The notes beneath the pieces were generated by a model. It was not told where the DNA came from. It saw only the letters and a program-made list of their open reading frames with translations, and did no database searches. From assembly GCF_900186865.1 (NCBI RefSeq), contig NZ_LT906480.1, forward strand, positions 2,498,001 to 2,562,000: a stretch of 64,000 nucleotides of DNA, read 5' to 3'. The stretch comes from Stenotrophomonas maltophilia. GTDB lineage: Bacteria; Pseudomonadota; Gammaproteobacteria; Xanthomonadales; Xanthomonadaceae. A program made the position numbers and the translations under genes. This document shows, piece by piece, positions 8,340-16,044 of this stretch (the stretch's first letter is position 1; every line of letters starts with the position of its first letter).

Positions 8340-9089
8340 ATGTTCCGCACCGTTACCTGCAGCGTGCTGCTCGCCGCAATGATTGCTTCCGCTTGCGCTG
8401 CCAATGCGGCTTCGACCGCTCAGGTTTCGCTGACCGACGCGGCCGAGAACGCCTCGCTGATCGAGACCCGACATTCCAGTAGCGACGGTGCCGCTGTGAC
8501 GTCGATGAAGACGCAGTACTTCGCCAACGAGGAAATGTCGGTGAGCTGGGACGACCAGCAGGTGCTGGTGCTGTGCAGGGAGACGGCGTACCTGAAGATT
8601 CCTGCGACCAAGCTCAAGGCCGGTGCGTTGACCTCCGAACAGCGGCAGATGATCGTCTATCAGGCGCTGATGTCAGGCCTGGGGGCTGTCGCGGGCGTCA
8701 TCGGGCCGGCAGGCGAGGTGGTGACCGTGGCCGATGACGGCAGCGAGACCCGCAGCGTTGGCGAAAGCAGCTGGGCGTATGGTGTTGAGCGATACGAGGT
8801 GATCACCCAGCGGCTGCCGGACGGTGCACTTCGGGTCCGGACCCGCAAGACGGAAACCGTGAATACCACGCCTCCGGCGGGCCCGGACGACATGTTCAGT
8901 ACCGAGGACGATCAGGCGGCACGCCTGTCCGAGCTGGCGCCGGTGGGCAGCTGGACCGAAGTGGTGGTCCACGGTGGCGCACGGCAGCCGCATGTGGATC
9001 CGGCAATGCCATTGAAGGGCTGGATCTCGATGGGCGACGACCAGGCTGCGACCGTGGGTGAGGCGCGCAAGCTGCACGACTGCAAGTAG
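8340..9089 (+). CDS. Secreted protein of unknown function
   Basis: 249 residues with a signal peptide (cleaved near SACAANA, residue 22-24) and no other hydrophobic segment after a short Gly/Ala stretch at about 112-124. I do not recognise a domain. It lies 64 bases behind hmuV on the same strand, so it could be the last gene of that unit or have its own promoter (TATCAT at 8302-8307 is a possible -10). ATG 8340 gives the signal peptide; an in-frame ATG at 8310 would add ten residues and spoil it. Confidence 0.7.
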   Translation: MFRTVTCSVLLAAMIASACAANAASTAQVSLTDAAENASLIETRHSSSDGAAVTSMKTQYFANEEMSVSWDDQQVLVLCRETAYLKIPATKLKAGALTSEQRQMIVYQALMSGLGAVAGVIGPAGEVVTVADDGSETRSVGESSWAYGVERYEVITQRLPDGALRVRTRKTETVNTTPPAGPDDMFSTEDDQAARLSELAPVGSWTEVVVHGGARQPHVDPAMPLKGWISMGDDQAATVGEARKLHDCK

Positions 9090-9098
9090 GGCATGGCA

Positions 9099-9139
9099 GG
9101 GGTCAGAGCCCTTTGCTTTGGGCAAAGGGATCCGACCCC
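9099..9139. repeat. GGGGTCAGAGCCC...GGATCCGACCCC hairpin repeat
   Basis: Imperfect inverted repeat beginning GGGGTCAGAGCCC and ending GGGATCCGACCCC, with an inner stem CCCTTTGC/GCAAAGGG. I recall sequences of this form as dispersed repeats in Stenotrophomonas. It may terminate transcription of the preceding gene, although no U-tract follows. Confidence 0.6.
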
Positions 9140-9184
9140 GATGTCGGTCGGCCTCATCGTTCTATTATTGTGTGCAATATTCAC

Positions 9185-9212
9185 TTGCGCGCCAGATTGG
9201 CAGGTCTAGAAT
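9185..9212 (+). promoter_or_regulatory. Putative promoter of the fusA2 leader
   Basis: TTGCGC (9185-9190), a 16-base spacer and TAGAAT (9207-9212). Transcription would begin near 9219-9220, which is exactly the ATG of a 29-codon ORF, implying a leaderless leader peptide. Confidence 0.5.
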
Positions 9213-9219
9213 GCGCCCC

Positions 9220-9309
9220 ATGAACCGGACGCCGCTCCTGAAGTTTTTCACCCTGACCCGCGCAAGCGCGGAACGGGCGTGTCTGCCTGGAGCCCCACGA
9301 GGCCGTTGA
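9220..9309 (+). CDS. Putative leader peptide of fusA2 (uORF)
   Basis: A 29-codon ORF starting MNRTPLLKFFTLTRASAERA and ending in a short Gly/Pro/Arg tail, rich in Arg, Leu and Thr. It starts at the predicted transcription start, so translation would be leaderless; an in-frame ATG nine bases earlier (9211) is inside the -10. Its stop (9307-9309) lies 24 bases before a strong intrinsic terminator. A small hairpin is buried in its coding sequence (CCGCGC/GCGCGG, 9258-9271) and another lies just after its stop (CTGTCG/CGACAG, 9315-9335). This is the layout of a ribosome-sensing attenuator. The role is inferred from layout; the peptide itself is not recognised. Confidence 0.45.
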   Translation: MNRTPLLKFFTLTRASAERACLPGAPRGR

Positions 9310-9333
9310 AGCGGCTGTCGCTGGACCTTCGAC

Positions 9334-9373
9334 AGAGCGCCCTCCGGGGCGCTCTTTTCGTTTTTGTTTTTTG
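9334..9373 (+). terminator. Intrinsic terminator (attenuator) in the fusA2 leader
   Basis: A perfect 9-bp stem AGAGCGCCC/GGGCGCTCT (9334-9342 with 9347-9355) and loop TCCG are followed by TTTTCG and long T runs. It lies between the leader ORF and fusA2. Its first two bases are shared with the upstream CTGTCG/CGACAG hairpin, so the two structures compete slightly. Confidence 0.85.
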
Positions 9374-9374
9374 T

Positions 9375-9413
9375 GAGTCGACTAACAGTCGACTCTACCC
9401 AGTCGACTCTACC
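9375..9413. repeat. SMAG-type hairpins
   Basis: GAGTCGACT-AAC-AGTCGACTC followed by TAC (minus-strand GTAG head), then a second AGTCGACTCTAC half copy at 9401-9412. Confidence 0.65.
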
Positions 9414-9437
9414 CAGTACTGCGAAGGAGAACGTGCC

Positions 9438-9467
9438 ATGCACCAGATCGCCGAGACCGAACGCTAG
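9438..9467 (+). CDS. Nine-codon ORF upstream of fusA2
   Basis: MHQIAETER followed by TAG. GAAGGAGA (9423-9430) is the best Shine-Dalgarno in the leader and fits this ATG at 9438 (spacing about 8). A GC-rich hairpin begins one base after the stop. A ribosome paused on this ORF would change folding just ahead of the fusA2 start. It may be a second leader ORF or a chance match; no homologue can be judged from nine residues. Confidence 0.35.
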   Translation: MHQIAETER

Positions 9468-9499
9468 CCGCGCACCCTGTCGCCAACCGGGGTGTGCGG
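9468..9499 (+). promoter_or_regulatory. Leader hairpin between the nine-codon ORF and fusA2
   Basis: Stem CCGCGCACCC/GGGTGTGCGG (9468-9477 with 9490-9499; one G-U pair) and a 12-base loop. No U-tract follows, so it is not a terminator. It starts directly after the TAG of the nine-codon ORF and ends 32 bases before the fusA2 ATG. Confidence 0.5.
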
Positions 9500-9531
9500 C
9501 CCCTGAAGTTGGCTTTGCAGGAACCTTTCTC

Positions 9532-11568
9532 ATGAACACCCAAGTCCTTTCCCGCCGTCGCAACCTTGGCATCATTGCCCACATCGACGCCGGCAAAACC
9601 ACGCTTACCGAACGCCTGCTGTGGAAAAGCGGCGAAATCCACCGCGTCGGCGAAGTGCACGACGGCAATGCGACCACCGATTTCTCGGCGATCGAACGCG
9701 AGCGCGGCATCACCATCGGCGCGGCCGCGGTTCAGGCGCAGTGGGCGCCGCGTGACCTGCCGCCGCATCGGCTGACCCTGATCGACACCCCCGGCCATAT
9801 CGACTTCGCCATCGAAGTCGAGCGTTCACTGCGCGTGCTCGACGGCGCGGTGGCCGTATTCTCGGCCGTGGACGGCGTGCAGCCGCAGTCCGAGACGGTG
9901 TGGCGCCAGGCGCGTCGCCATCGCGTGCCGCTGATCGCTTTCGTCAACAAGATGGACCGCGTCGGCGCGTCGTTCGCGCGCGTGCTGGAGCAGCTGCAGG
10001 ACAAACTGCAGGCGCGACCGTGGGCATTGGGCGTGCCGTTGGGCAGCGAAAGCGGCTTCAACGGCTGGGTCGACCTGGTCGATGAGCGCGTGCTGCAGTG
10101 GCAGGATGGCGCCGCAACCACGGTGGCCCCGTGGGACGACGCGGCACGCGCGCAGTGGCAGGCTCAGCGCGATGCGCTGGTCGAGGCCGTGGCCGATCAC
10201 GATGAACAACTGGCCGATGCCTGGCTGGAAGGTCGCGTGATCGATGCCGAACAGCTGCGCGCGGCGATCCGCCGGGCGACGCTGGCGGGTGCGGGCGTGC
10301 CCGTGCTGGCCGGTGCTGCGTTCAAGGACAAGGGTATCGAGACGCTGCTCGATGCGGTGGTCGATTACCTGCCGTCGCCGCTGGATCGCCCTGCCGTGAC
10401 CGCCGAAAGCGAGAGCGGCGAGGTGGTGCTGCCGCCGGATCCGGACGGTCCGCTGGCGGGCCTGCTGTTCAAGATCACCCACCAGCAGCACGGCGCGCTG
10501 AGCTTCGTGCGGCTGTACTCGGGGACCTTGAAGGTGGGCGACGCGGTGGCCAGCTCGCAGCACCCACAGGGACGGCGTGTCAGCCGGCTGGTGCGGGTGC
10601 AGGCCGACCAGACCCACGACATCGAGCAGGCCGTGGCCGGTGACATTTTCGCGGTGCTGGGCTGGAAGGATGCGGTCAGTGGCGAAACGCTGAGCGGCCG
10701 TGCGCAGCCGCTGCGCCTGGAGAACATCCAGGCCCAGGCGCCGGTGCTGGCGTGGCGGCTGGAGCCGGCGCGTGCGGCCGACCTGATCAGGATGGCGCAG
10801 GGCCTGGCCAGCCTGGCCCAGGAAGACCCGTCATTCCGCGTCGAAACCGATCGCGACACGGCGGAAACCCTGGTCTGGGGCATGGGCGAGCTGCACCTGG
10901 AGGTGATGGTCGAGCGCCTGCGCAGCGAATGGAAGGTCGACGTGGGCGTAGGTGCGCCGCGCGTGGCCTACCAGGAGACGCCGCTGCGTGCGATGACCGG
11001 CGTCGTCGGGCGACTGGTCAAGCAGACCGGTGGCCAGGGCCAGTTCGCGCACGTGGTGCTGGATGTGTCGCCGCGTGAGGACGACCAGGTGGTGTTCAAC
11101 GACCGCATCGTCGGTGGCGTGGTGCCGCGCAGCTTCATCGCTGCGGTGGAGAAGGGTGTAGGTGCCGCGCTGTCGGAAGGGCCGCAGGGTCATCCGGTGG
11201 TCGGCATCGAGGTCAGTCTTGTCGATGGCCAGACCCATGCCAAGGACTCTTCGGAGATGGCGTTCCGTCGCGCGGGTGCCGAGGCGATCAAGGCCGCGCT
11301 GGCCGAAGGTGGCACGCAGCTGCTGGAACCGGTGATGGCGGTGACGGTGCATTCGCCGTCGGCGTCGGTGGGCGATGTGGTCGGCGACCTCAACCGGCGC
11401 CACGGTCGCATCGCCCGCATCGAGGACCAGGACGGTCGCGCTGAGGTCAGCGGTTTTGCGCCATTGGCGCAGCTGGTGGGTTACACCACGTCGCTGCGTT
11501 CGCTCAGCCAGGGGCGGGCGAGTAGCGAGGCGCACCTGCACGGCTACGAGCCGGTACGCGCTGCATGA
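9532..11568 (+). CDS. fusA2: EF-G paralogue, translational GTPase (FusA2-type)
   Basis: 678 residues, close to EF-G length. G-domain motifs are intact: AHIDAGKTT (16-24), RGITIG (58-63), DTPGH (85-89) and NKMD (139-142). EF-G-like domains II to V follow, including LIDTPGHIDF and a domain IV region TGGQGQFAHV. It stands alone rather than in the str operon, so it is a second EF-G of the 'elongation factor G-like' type. Paralogues of this kind are variously linked to ribosome recycling or to protection from ribosome-targeting drugs. CAGGA (9518-9522) precedes ATG 9532. The attenuator-like leader suggests expression responds to translation stress. The exact function is unknown. Confidence 0.9.
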   Translation: MNTQVLSRRRNLGIIAHIDAGKTTLTERLLWKSGEIHRVGEVHDGNATTDFSAIERERGITIGAAAVQAQWAPRDLPPHRLTLIDTPGHIDFAIEVERSLRVLDGAVAVFSAVDGVQPQSETVWRQARRHRVPLIAFVNKMDRVGASFARVLEQLQDKLQARPWALGVPLGSESGFNGWVDLVDERVLQWQDGAATTVAPWDDAARAQWQAQRDALVEAVADHDEQLADAWLEGRVIDAEQLRAAIRRATLAGAGVPVLAGAAFKDKGIETLLDAVVDYLPSPLDRPAVTAESESGEVVLPPDPDGPLAGLLFKITHQQHGALSFVRLYSGTLKVGDAVASSQHPQGRRVSRLVRVQADQTHDIEQAVAGDIFAVLGWKDAVSGETLSGRAQPLRLENIQAQAPVLAWRLEPARAADLIRMAQGLASLAQEDPSFRVETDRDTAETLVWGMGELHLEVMVERLRSEWKVDVGVGAPRVAYQETPLRAMTGVVGRLVKQTGGQGQFAHVVLDVSPREDDQVVFNDRIVGGVVPRSFIAAVEKGVGAALSEGPQGHPVVGIEVSLVDGQTHAKDSSEMAFRRAGAEAIKAALAEGGTQLLEPVMAVTVHSPSASVGDVVGDLNRRHGRIARIEDQDGRAEVSGFAPLAQLVGYTTSLRSLSQGRASSEAHLHGYEPVRAA

Positions 11569-11576
11569 GGAAAGGT

Positions 11577-11609
11577 GGGGAGCCCGTTCGCGGGCTCCCC
11601 TTTTTGTGT
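11577..11609 (+). terminator. Rho-independent terminator of fusA2
   Basis: Perfect 10-bp stem GGGGAGCCCG/CGGGCTCCCC, loop TTCG, then TTTTTGTGTT, beginning eight bases after the fusA2 stop. Confidence 0.95.
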
Positions 11610-11620
11610 TCGGGGCGCGC

Positions 11621-11692
11621 ATCCACGCATGGCGTGGATCTACCGGGCGATCGGGTCGCGAGCTCTGCAGTAGATCCACTCCATGCGGGGAT
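11621..11692. repeat. SMAG hairpins after fusA2
   Basis: ATCCACGCATGGCGTGGAT followed by CTAC (11621-11643), and a second, more diverged copy starting GTAGATCCACTCCATGCGGG at about 11670. Confidence 0.65.
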
Positions 11693-11816
11693 GGGGCCCT
11701 CGGGATGCGATTTTTTGCATTGCATCGCAACAAAACTGCAGAAAAGGCTGGATTAAAGTGATGCCTCACGATAAATTGCGCACCCCCCGTTGCTCGCCGC
11801 CGCCCGCACCCTTCTC

Positions 11817-12089
11817 ATGCGTGATGACAAAGACCCCGGAACCCTGGAGCTGACCCTGCCGCGAAAGCGCGGCCGTCCGCCCAAGTTCGGGTACGCCATG
11901 AGTGACGCGCAACGGGCCGCGCGCTACCGCGCGCGCCGGGCAGGGCAGGCCAACCACGCGGATGTGCGCTCCTGTTCGGATATGGTGCTGCTGGACAAGA
12001 TCCGCGCAGCGGTCAGCGCGCGTGACACCGAACTGGCCGGTTTCCTGGTCCATGTGCTCTGGCAGCGGTACCCCCTGCAGCTGAAATAG
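11817..12089 (+). CDS. Small basic protein with AT-hook-like motif
   Basis: A 90-residue protein. The N-terminal third contains RKRGRPPKFG (residues 16-25), a textbook AT-hook core (RGRP flanked by basic residues), followed by DAQRAARYRARRAGQ. The C-terminal part is a short amphipathic segment (LLDKIRAAVSARDTELAGFLVHVLWQ, split here for description). It is probably a nucleoid-associated or regulatory DNA-binding protein that contacts the minor groove. ATG 11817 has no strong Shine-Dalgarno; the frame is open back to 11790. It stands alone between fusA2 and sapC. Function is inferred from the motif only. Confidence 0.6.
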   Translation: MRDDKDPGTLELTLPRKRGRPPKFGYAMSDAQRAARYRARRAGQANHADVRSCSDMVLLDKIRAAVSARDTELAGFLVHVLWQRYPLQLK

Positions 12090-12199
12090 GCCGACGATGG
12101 GGTGGCCGTTGTCATCGAGCTTGTTGATAATGCGGGATTCAGGTTGTTCCCGCTGGCGCGCCCGGGATGGCAGGCGCGCATGATCGAACGGTTCCCAAG

Positions 12200-12955
12200 A
12201 TGACCACCACCAGCGACACCACCACCGAAGCGGCGCCGAGCAACGCCCCCCTGTTCTACACCCGTCCGGTGCCGCTGCAGGCCGATGTGCACGCCGACCT
12301 GCGCATCCTGCCGGGCAGGCTCGAGTTTGCCGCGGGCAACAACGCCATTCCGCTGGTGCTCGGCGAGTTCTCGCTGGCGCTGCACCACTTCCCGATCCTC
12401 TTCGCTGGCCCGACCGCAGTGCCGATGGCTGCCGTTGGCGTATCCGACCAGAACCTGTTCATCAAGGATGGCCTGTGGGAAGACGAGGCCTATATCCCGG
12501 CCTACCTGCGTCGCCACCCCTTCATCTTCATCGACACCGGCTCGGACAATGATTTCCTGCTGGGCATCGACGAAGAGAGCTCGCGCGTGGTCAAGGGCGG
12601 TGACGAAGGCCAGCCGCTGTTCGTCGATGGCAAGGCCACCGACATGGTGCAGCAGGCGCTGGAGTTCTGTGGCCAGTTCACCCGTGAGCACGAACAGACC
12701 CAGGCCTTCTCCAAGGCCCTGATCGACAACGGCCTGCTGGTCGAGCGCAACGCCACCGTGCGTACCCCGGATGGCCGTGAATTCAACCTCAATGGTTTCC
12801 AGGTCGTCGACGTCGAGAAGTTCGTCGCGCTGCCGGAAGCCACTGTGATCGAGTGGCATCGCAGTGGTTGGCTGGCGCTGATCCACCAGCATCTGATGTC
12901 GCTGGGTCGCTTCAACGACCTGACCCGTCGCCAGGTCGAGCGTCTGGCGGCCTGA
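12200..12955 (+). CDS. sapC: SapC family protein
   Basis: A 251-residue protein matching the SapC family (named after a Campylobacter/Aeromonas S-layer-associated gene): PVPLQADVHADLRI near the N-terminus, YIPAYLRRHPFIF (about 95-107), and a C-terminal WLALIHQHLMSLGR. In Xanthomonadaceae such genes often accompany TonB receptors, but none is adjacent here. No signal peptide is seen. Its stop codon directly abuts the stop of the convergent kinase gene, forming TGATCA at 12953-12958, so the two transcripts have no terminator between them. Confidence 0.8.
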   Translation: MTTTSDTTTEAAPSNAPLFYTRPVPLQADVHADLRILPGRLEFAAGNNAIPLVLGEFSLALHHFPILFAGPTAVPMAAVGVSDQNLFIKDGLWEDEAYIPAYLRRHPFIFIDTGSDNDFLLGIDEESSRVVKGGDEGQPLFVDGKATDMVQQALEFCGQFTREHEQTQAFSKALIDNGLLVERNATVRTPDGREFNLNGFQVVDVEKFVALPEATVIEWHRSGWLALIHQHLMSLGRFNDLTRRQVERLAA

Positions 12956-15262
12956 TCAGGCCCCGGGCATGGCTTCCGCAGCGCGGGAGCCATGCCATTG
13001 CTGAAGGACGCGCAACAGGCGTCGCGCATCGGCCCAGTCGGGTGTGGCGTCGCGACCCAGCTCCCACAGGTCGCCCGCCGTGTCCGCCTCTGGGGCAGCC
13101 CCGTATATCTGCAGGGCCCCCTGAAGCCGATGCGCGTGATGGCATAGGTCAGTGGCACTGGCGTCATCGATGGCCTGTTCGATCCGCAGCAGCTCGTTGC
13201 CGATGTCCGTGATGTAGGCGGGGTCACCTGCGGCCGTGCCCGTTGCGATGGCCTGTCCGGTCGCCGGCAGCTCCAGCGCCCGCAGCAGTGACTCAAGCTG
13301 GAGTGGCTTGGTCAGGGTGGCGTCGAACCCTGCTTTCCGGCAGCGCGCCACATGCCGACGATCACGGCGTGCCGACAGCGCGATCAGTCGCAGCGGGGCG
13401 CGCGCCTGCCTGCGCAACTGCATGGCCAGCGCATAGCCATCCATGTCCCCGAGCCCGATGTCGAGCAGGATCACGCTGCGCGGTCTCACGGCCTGCTCGG
13501 CAAGCGCGCTGGCGGCGTCGCCAGACGCGTGTACATCGGCACCCAGGCGGCGCAGCTGCTCGCTGATGACCCGGCGATTGAGGGCGTGGTCCTCCACCAG
13601 CAGCAGTTCAACCCCGCCCAGCGGCGTTCCCGCGCCGGCGCTGGCGGCTGACCCCACCTTGGCCTTGGCGGGGCGTACCGGCAGGCGCAGGGTGAAGCGA
13701 CTGCCGCGCCCGGGGACGCTGTGTACTGACAGGTTGCCGCCCATTGCGCGGGCAAGCGCATGCGCGATCATCAGTCCCAATCCGCTGCCTCCGCGCTCCT
13801 TGCCGTCTTCGCCCTGCTGGAATGGCTGGAACAGCACGGTGAGTTGCTCTGCAGTGATGCCGATTCCGCTGTCGATCACATCCAGCATGAGCTCACGAGG
13901 GTGGTTGCCTGGCGTCAGTTGAAGGCGCAGCTCGATGCCGCCGACGTCGGTGAACTTGAGTGCGTTTCCCAGCAGGTTGTCGATGATCCGGCGCAGTCCT
14001 TCCGGATCGATGGCGACAATGGGGCAGGGCTCGGGGAGGCAGTCGAAGCGAAGCGTCAGCCCGCGCTGCCGAGCCTGGGGACGAATCGCATCCAGCGATT
14101 GGCGGCAGAGTCGTGCAATGTCGCAAGGTTCTACGTGCGGCTTGAAGGTGCCGCTGGCCAGGCGTGAGAACTCCAGCGAGCGGTTGAGCAGGTTGCGCAG
14201 CGAGGAGCCCGCGGCATGTGCAGCCGCCAGTGCTTCTCGCTGCCCCATGGGCGCCGACGGCTGGCTGAGCAGGTCGATCGAGGCAAGGACTGCCTGGGCC
14301 GAATTGCGCACCTCGTGGCTCAACATGCCAATCGCGCGGGCGCGGGCACGGCCTTCAGCACGCAGGCGCCTGTGCCAGGCATGCCACAGGAACGGGGCGA
14401 CTGCCAATGCGGCAGCCAGGGCCGGCAGCCACTGCGGGGGCAGCTGACGCATCCAGTCCAGGACGTGCTCCAGCGAGGCGGGGGCCGCCTGTTGGGCCCA
14501 TAGCTGCAACAGGCCGGCATGTTCCTCCAGCGTAATGTCGTGCAATGCCCGCTCGATGCGCTCCAGCAGCTGGCGATCTTCGTGGCGCGCAAGCAGGTGC
14601 AGGTCGGTGGAGAAATCGCTGTCGAAAGGCTGCAGGTGCAGGTGCCCGGCGAAGTGCCGACGGATCAGGGGCCGCAGGGTCGTTTCCAGGCCGATTGCCA
14701 GATCGGCGGTGCCGTTTTCAACAGCTGCCAGCGTGGCGTGCCGATCGGCCAGGTGTAGCAGGCGGACGTGCGGATGGCGCGCGGCCAGCCATTCCGCATA
14801 CGGCCCCCCTTCGAGCACGGCCAGGACCTGGTGGTCCAGTTCCGTGATATCGCGTGGCAGGCGTTCGCCGCTGCGGCCGGCGAGCATCGTCTTGCCACCG
14901 CGGAACGTGCTGGATGCCACCAGGCCGGGGCAGGGTGGCTGCAGGTGGTTGCCAATCACCAGTACCAGATCCGCTTCGCGTCTGCAGACGGCAGCCACCG
15001 ATGCGCCGGTGCTGGGATGCTGGTGCTCCTGGAACTGCAGCTGCGAACGCCGTGCAACCAGATTGGCGTAGCCATGGGCCAGGCTTGGCAACGTCGTGCC
15101 GCCAGCGAGTGCAGCGGGTACCGGGTGCAGCGACGGCGTGGTCGCCACCCGGACTTCGCGCCCCGGCCCCCATTCAAGTGATGACGCATCCTCGGCCGAC
15201 GCGGCGGGAAGCAGGATGAGCGCCAACAGCAGGAGGGCGGATGTACGCATTCGATCGCGCAT
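12956..15262 (-). CDS. BvgS/EvgS-like unorthodox hybrid sensor histidine kinase
   Basis: 768 residues. Order of domains: signal peptide (1-23); a periplasmic solute-binding-like (Venus-flytrap) sensor (about 36-250); one membrane segment (about 277-296); HisKA with MLSHEVRNS (His316); an ATPase domain with DNLLGNALKF and DSGIGI (about 425-530); a receiver domain with phospho-acceptor Asp601; and a C-terminal Hpt domain with HRLQG (His711). This gives a full His-Asp-His phosphorelay in one protein that should end on the LuxR-type regulator encoded just upstream. ATG 15262 is chosen; GTG 15268 would overlap the regulator's stop (GTGA). The ligand is unknown. Confidence 0.85.
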   Translation of the reverse strand: MRDRMRTSALLLLALILLPAASAEDASSLEWGPGREVRVATTPSLHPVPAALAGGTTLPSLAHGYANLVARRSQLQFQEHQHPSTGASVAAVCRREADLVLVIGNHLQPPCPGLVASSTFRGGKTMLAGRSGERLPRDITELDHQVLAVLEGGPYAEWLAARHPHVRLLHLADRHATLAAVENGTADLAIGLETTLRPLIRRHFAGHLHLQPFDSDFSTDLHLLARHEDRQLLERIERALHDITLEEHAGLLQLWAQQAAPASLEHVLDWMRQLPPQWLPALAAALAVAPFLWHAWHRRLRAEGRARARAIGMLSHEVRNSAQAVLASIDLLSQPSAPMGQREALAAAHAAGSSLRNLLNRSLEFSRLASGTFKPHVEPCDIARLCRQSLDAIRPQARQRGLTLRFDCLPEPCPIVAIDPEGLRRIIDNLLGNALKFTDVGGIELRLQLTPGNHPRELMLDVIDSGIGITAEQLTVLFQPFQQGEDGKERGGSGLGLMIAHALARAMGGNLSVHSVPGRGSRFTLRLPVRPAKAKVGSAASAGAGTPLGGVELLLVEDHALNRRVISEQLRRLGADVHASGDAASALAEQAVRPRSVILLDIGLGDMDGYALAMQLRRQARAPLRLIALSARRDRRHVARCRKAGFDATLTKPLQLESLLRALELPATGQAIATGTAAGDPAYITDIGNELLRIEQAIDDASATDLCHHAHRLQGALQIYGAAPEADTAGDLWELGRDATPDWADARRLLRVLQQWHGSRAAEAMPGA

Positions 15263-15264
15263 CT

Positions 15265-15891
15265 TCACGGTGATTCCAGCTGCTGCCGCATGGCGTAGAT
15301 CTCGGCATCGTTGCGCAGCCTGAGCTTGCGCAGGGCCGCAACCTTCTGTGTGCTGACGGTCTTGATGCTGCGATGGCGGCGGAGCGCGATTTCCGAAACG
15401 GTCAGGCCCGCCAGCAGGAGCTCCAGTACTTCGCGCTCGTTGCGGCTGAGCTCTTCGCAGTCTCCCGGCAGCGTGCAGTCGGGTGGCAGTCGCGGAAGGC
15501 CCTGCGATACCCGCACGATTGCGTCCGAGAGCATCGGCAGTGGTTCGGCCTTGCTGACCACGCCACCGACACCCGTGGCGATGAGCTGGTTGATGTGGAT
15601 CGAGGGTGAAAGGGTCGCAAAAGCGAGCAGGGTGACGTGAGGAAAGTGCTCGCGCAGCAGCGGGGTCAGCTCGGACGCGCTGCGATCGTCGCGGGCCAGG
15701 GTCAGATCGATGATCGCGACATCCACCCGCATCTGCTGGAGGCTGTCGATGAGTTCGTCGCTTCGGGCGTGGCTGGCGACGATACGGAAGCGGGCGTCGC
15801 GGGAGAGGTGCAGGGCAGTGCCGCGACGGACGACTTCGTGGTCGTCCAGTAGTGCCAGTCGCAGCGGGCGCGGGGCAGGAAGTCCATTCAT
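15265..15891 (-). CDS. LuxR/NarL-type response regulator (BvgA-like)
   Basis: 208 residues: a receiver domain with acidic pocket LLDDHE (14-19), phospho-acceptor Asp62 and conserved Lys114 (VVSKAEP), then a GerE/LuxR helix-turn-helix (about 148-205, LSRNEREVLELLLAG). It is the partner of the hybrid kinase, which begins at its stop. Start ATG 15891 fits the family; the frame remains open upstream to 16011 and no clear Shine-Dalgarno is seen, so the start is uncertain. The 150 bases upstream hold no other gene and probably contain the promoter. Confidence 0.85.
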   Translation of the reverse strand: MNGLPAPRPLRLALLDDHEVVRRGTALHLSRDARFRIVASHARSDELIDSLQQMRVDVAIIDLTLARDDRSASELTPLLREHFPHVTLLAFATLSPSIHINQLIATGVGGVVSKAEPLPMLSDAIVRVSQGLPRLPPDCTLPGDCEELSRNEREVLELLLAGLTVSEIALRRHRSIKTVSTQKVAALRKLRLRNDAEIYAMRQQLESP

Positions 15892-16044
15892 GCGCAGGGA
15901 GGTGATCGGCGCCCATGGGGCGTGATGACCATTCTGGCGCTGCTGTCGCGGCGAACATCGAAATTGCTTGATTTTTGCGAATATTCCTAAGAAGTGATTC
16001 GCTGCATCCATCGATTCGGAGCTGTCAATTGATGGGATCGAATG

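Noticed and set aside
9211..9373. Small structured RNA (6S or similar) in place of a leader
   Set aside because: The promoter, ORF and terminator could also describe a free sRNA, but I see no match to 6S, 4.5S or tmRNA hallmarks, and the position before fusA2 favours a leader. Not excluded.
15263..15958. Extended N-terminus of the hybrid kinase reading through the regulator gene
   Set aside because: This part is out of frame with the regulator encoded there and is Pro/Arg-rich; the signal peptide at 15262 sets the true start.
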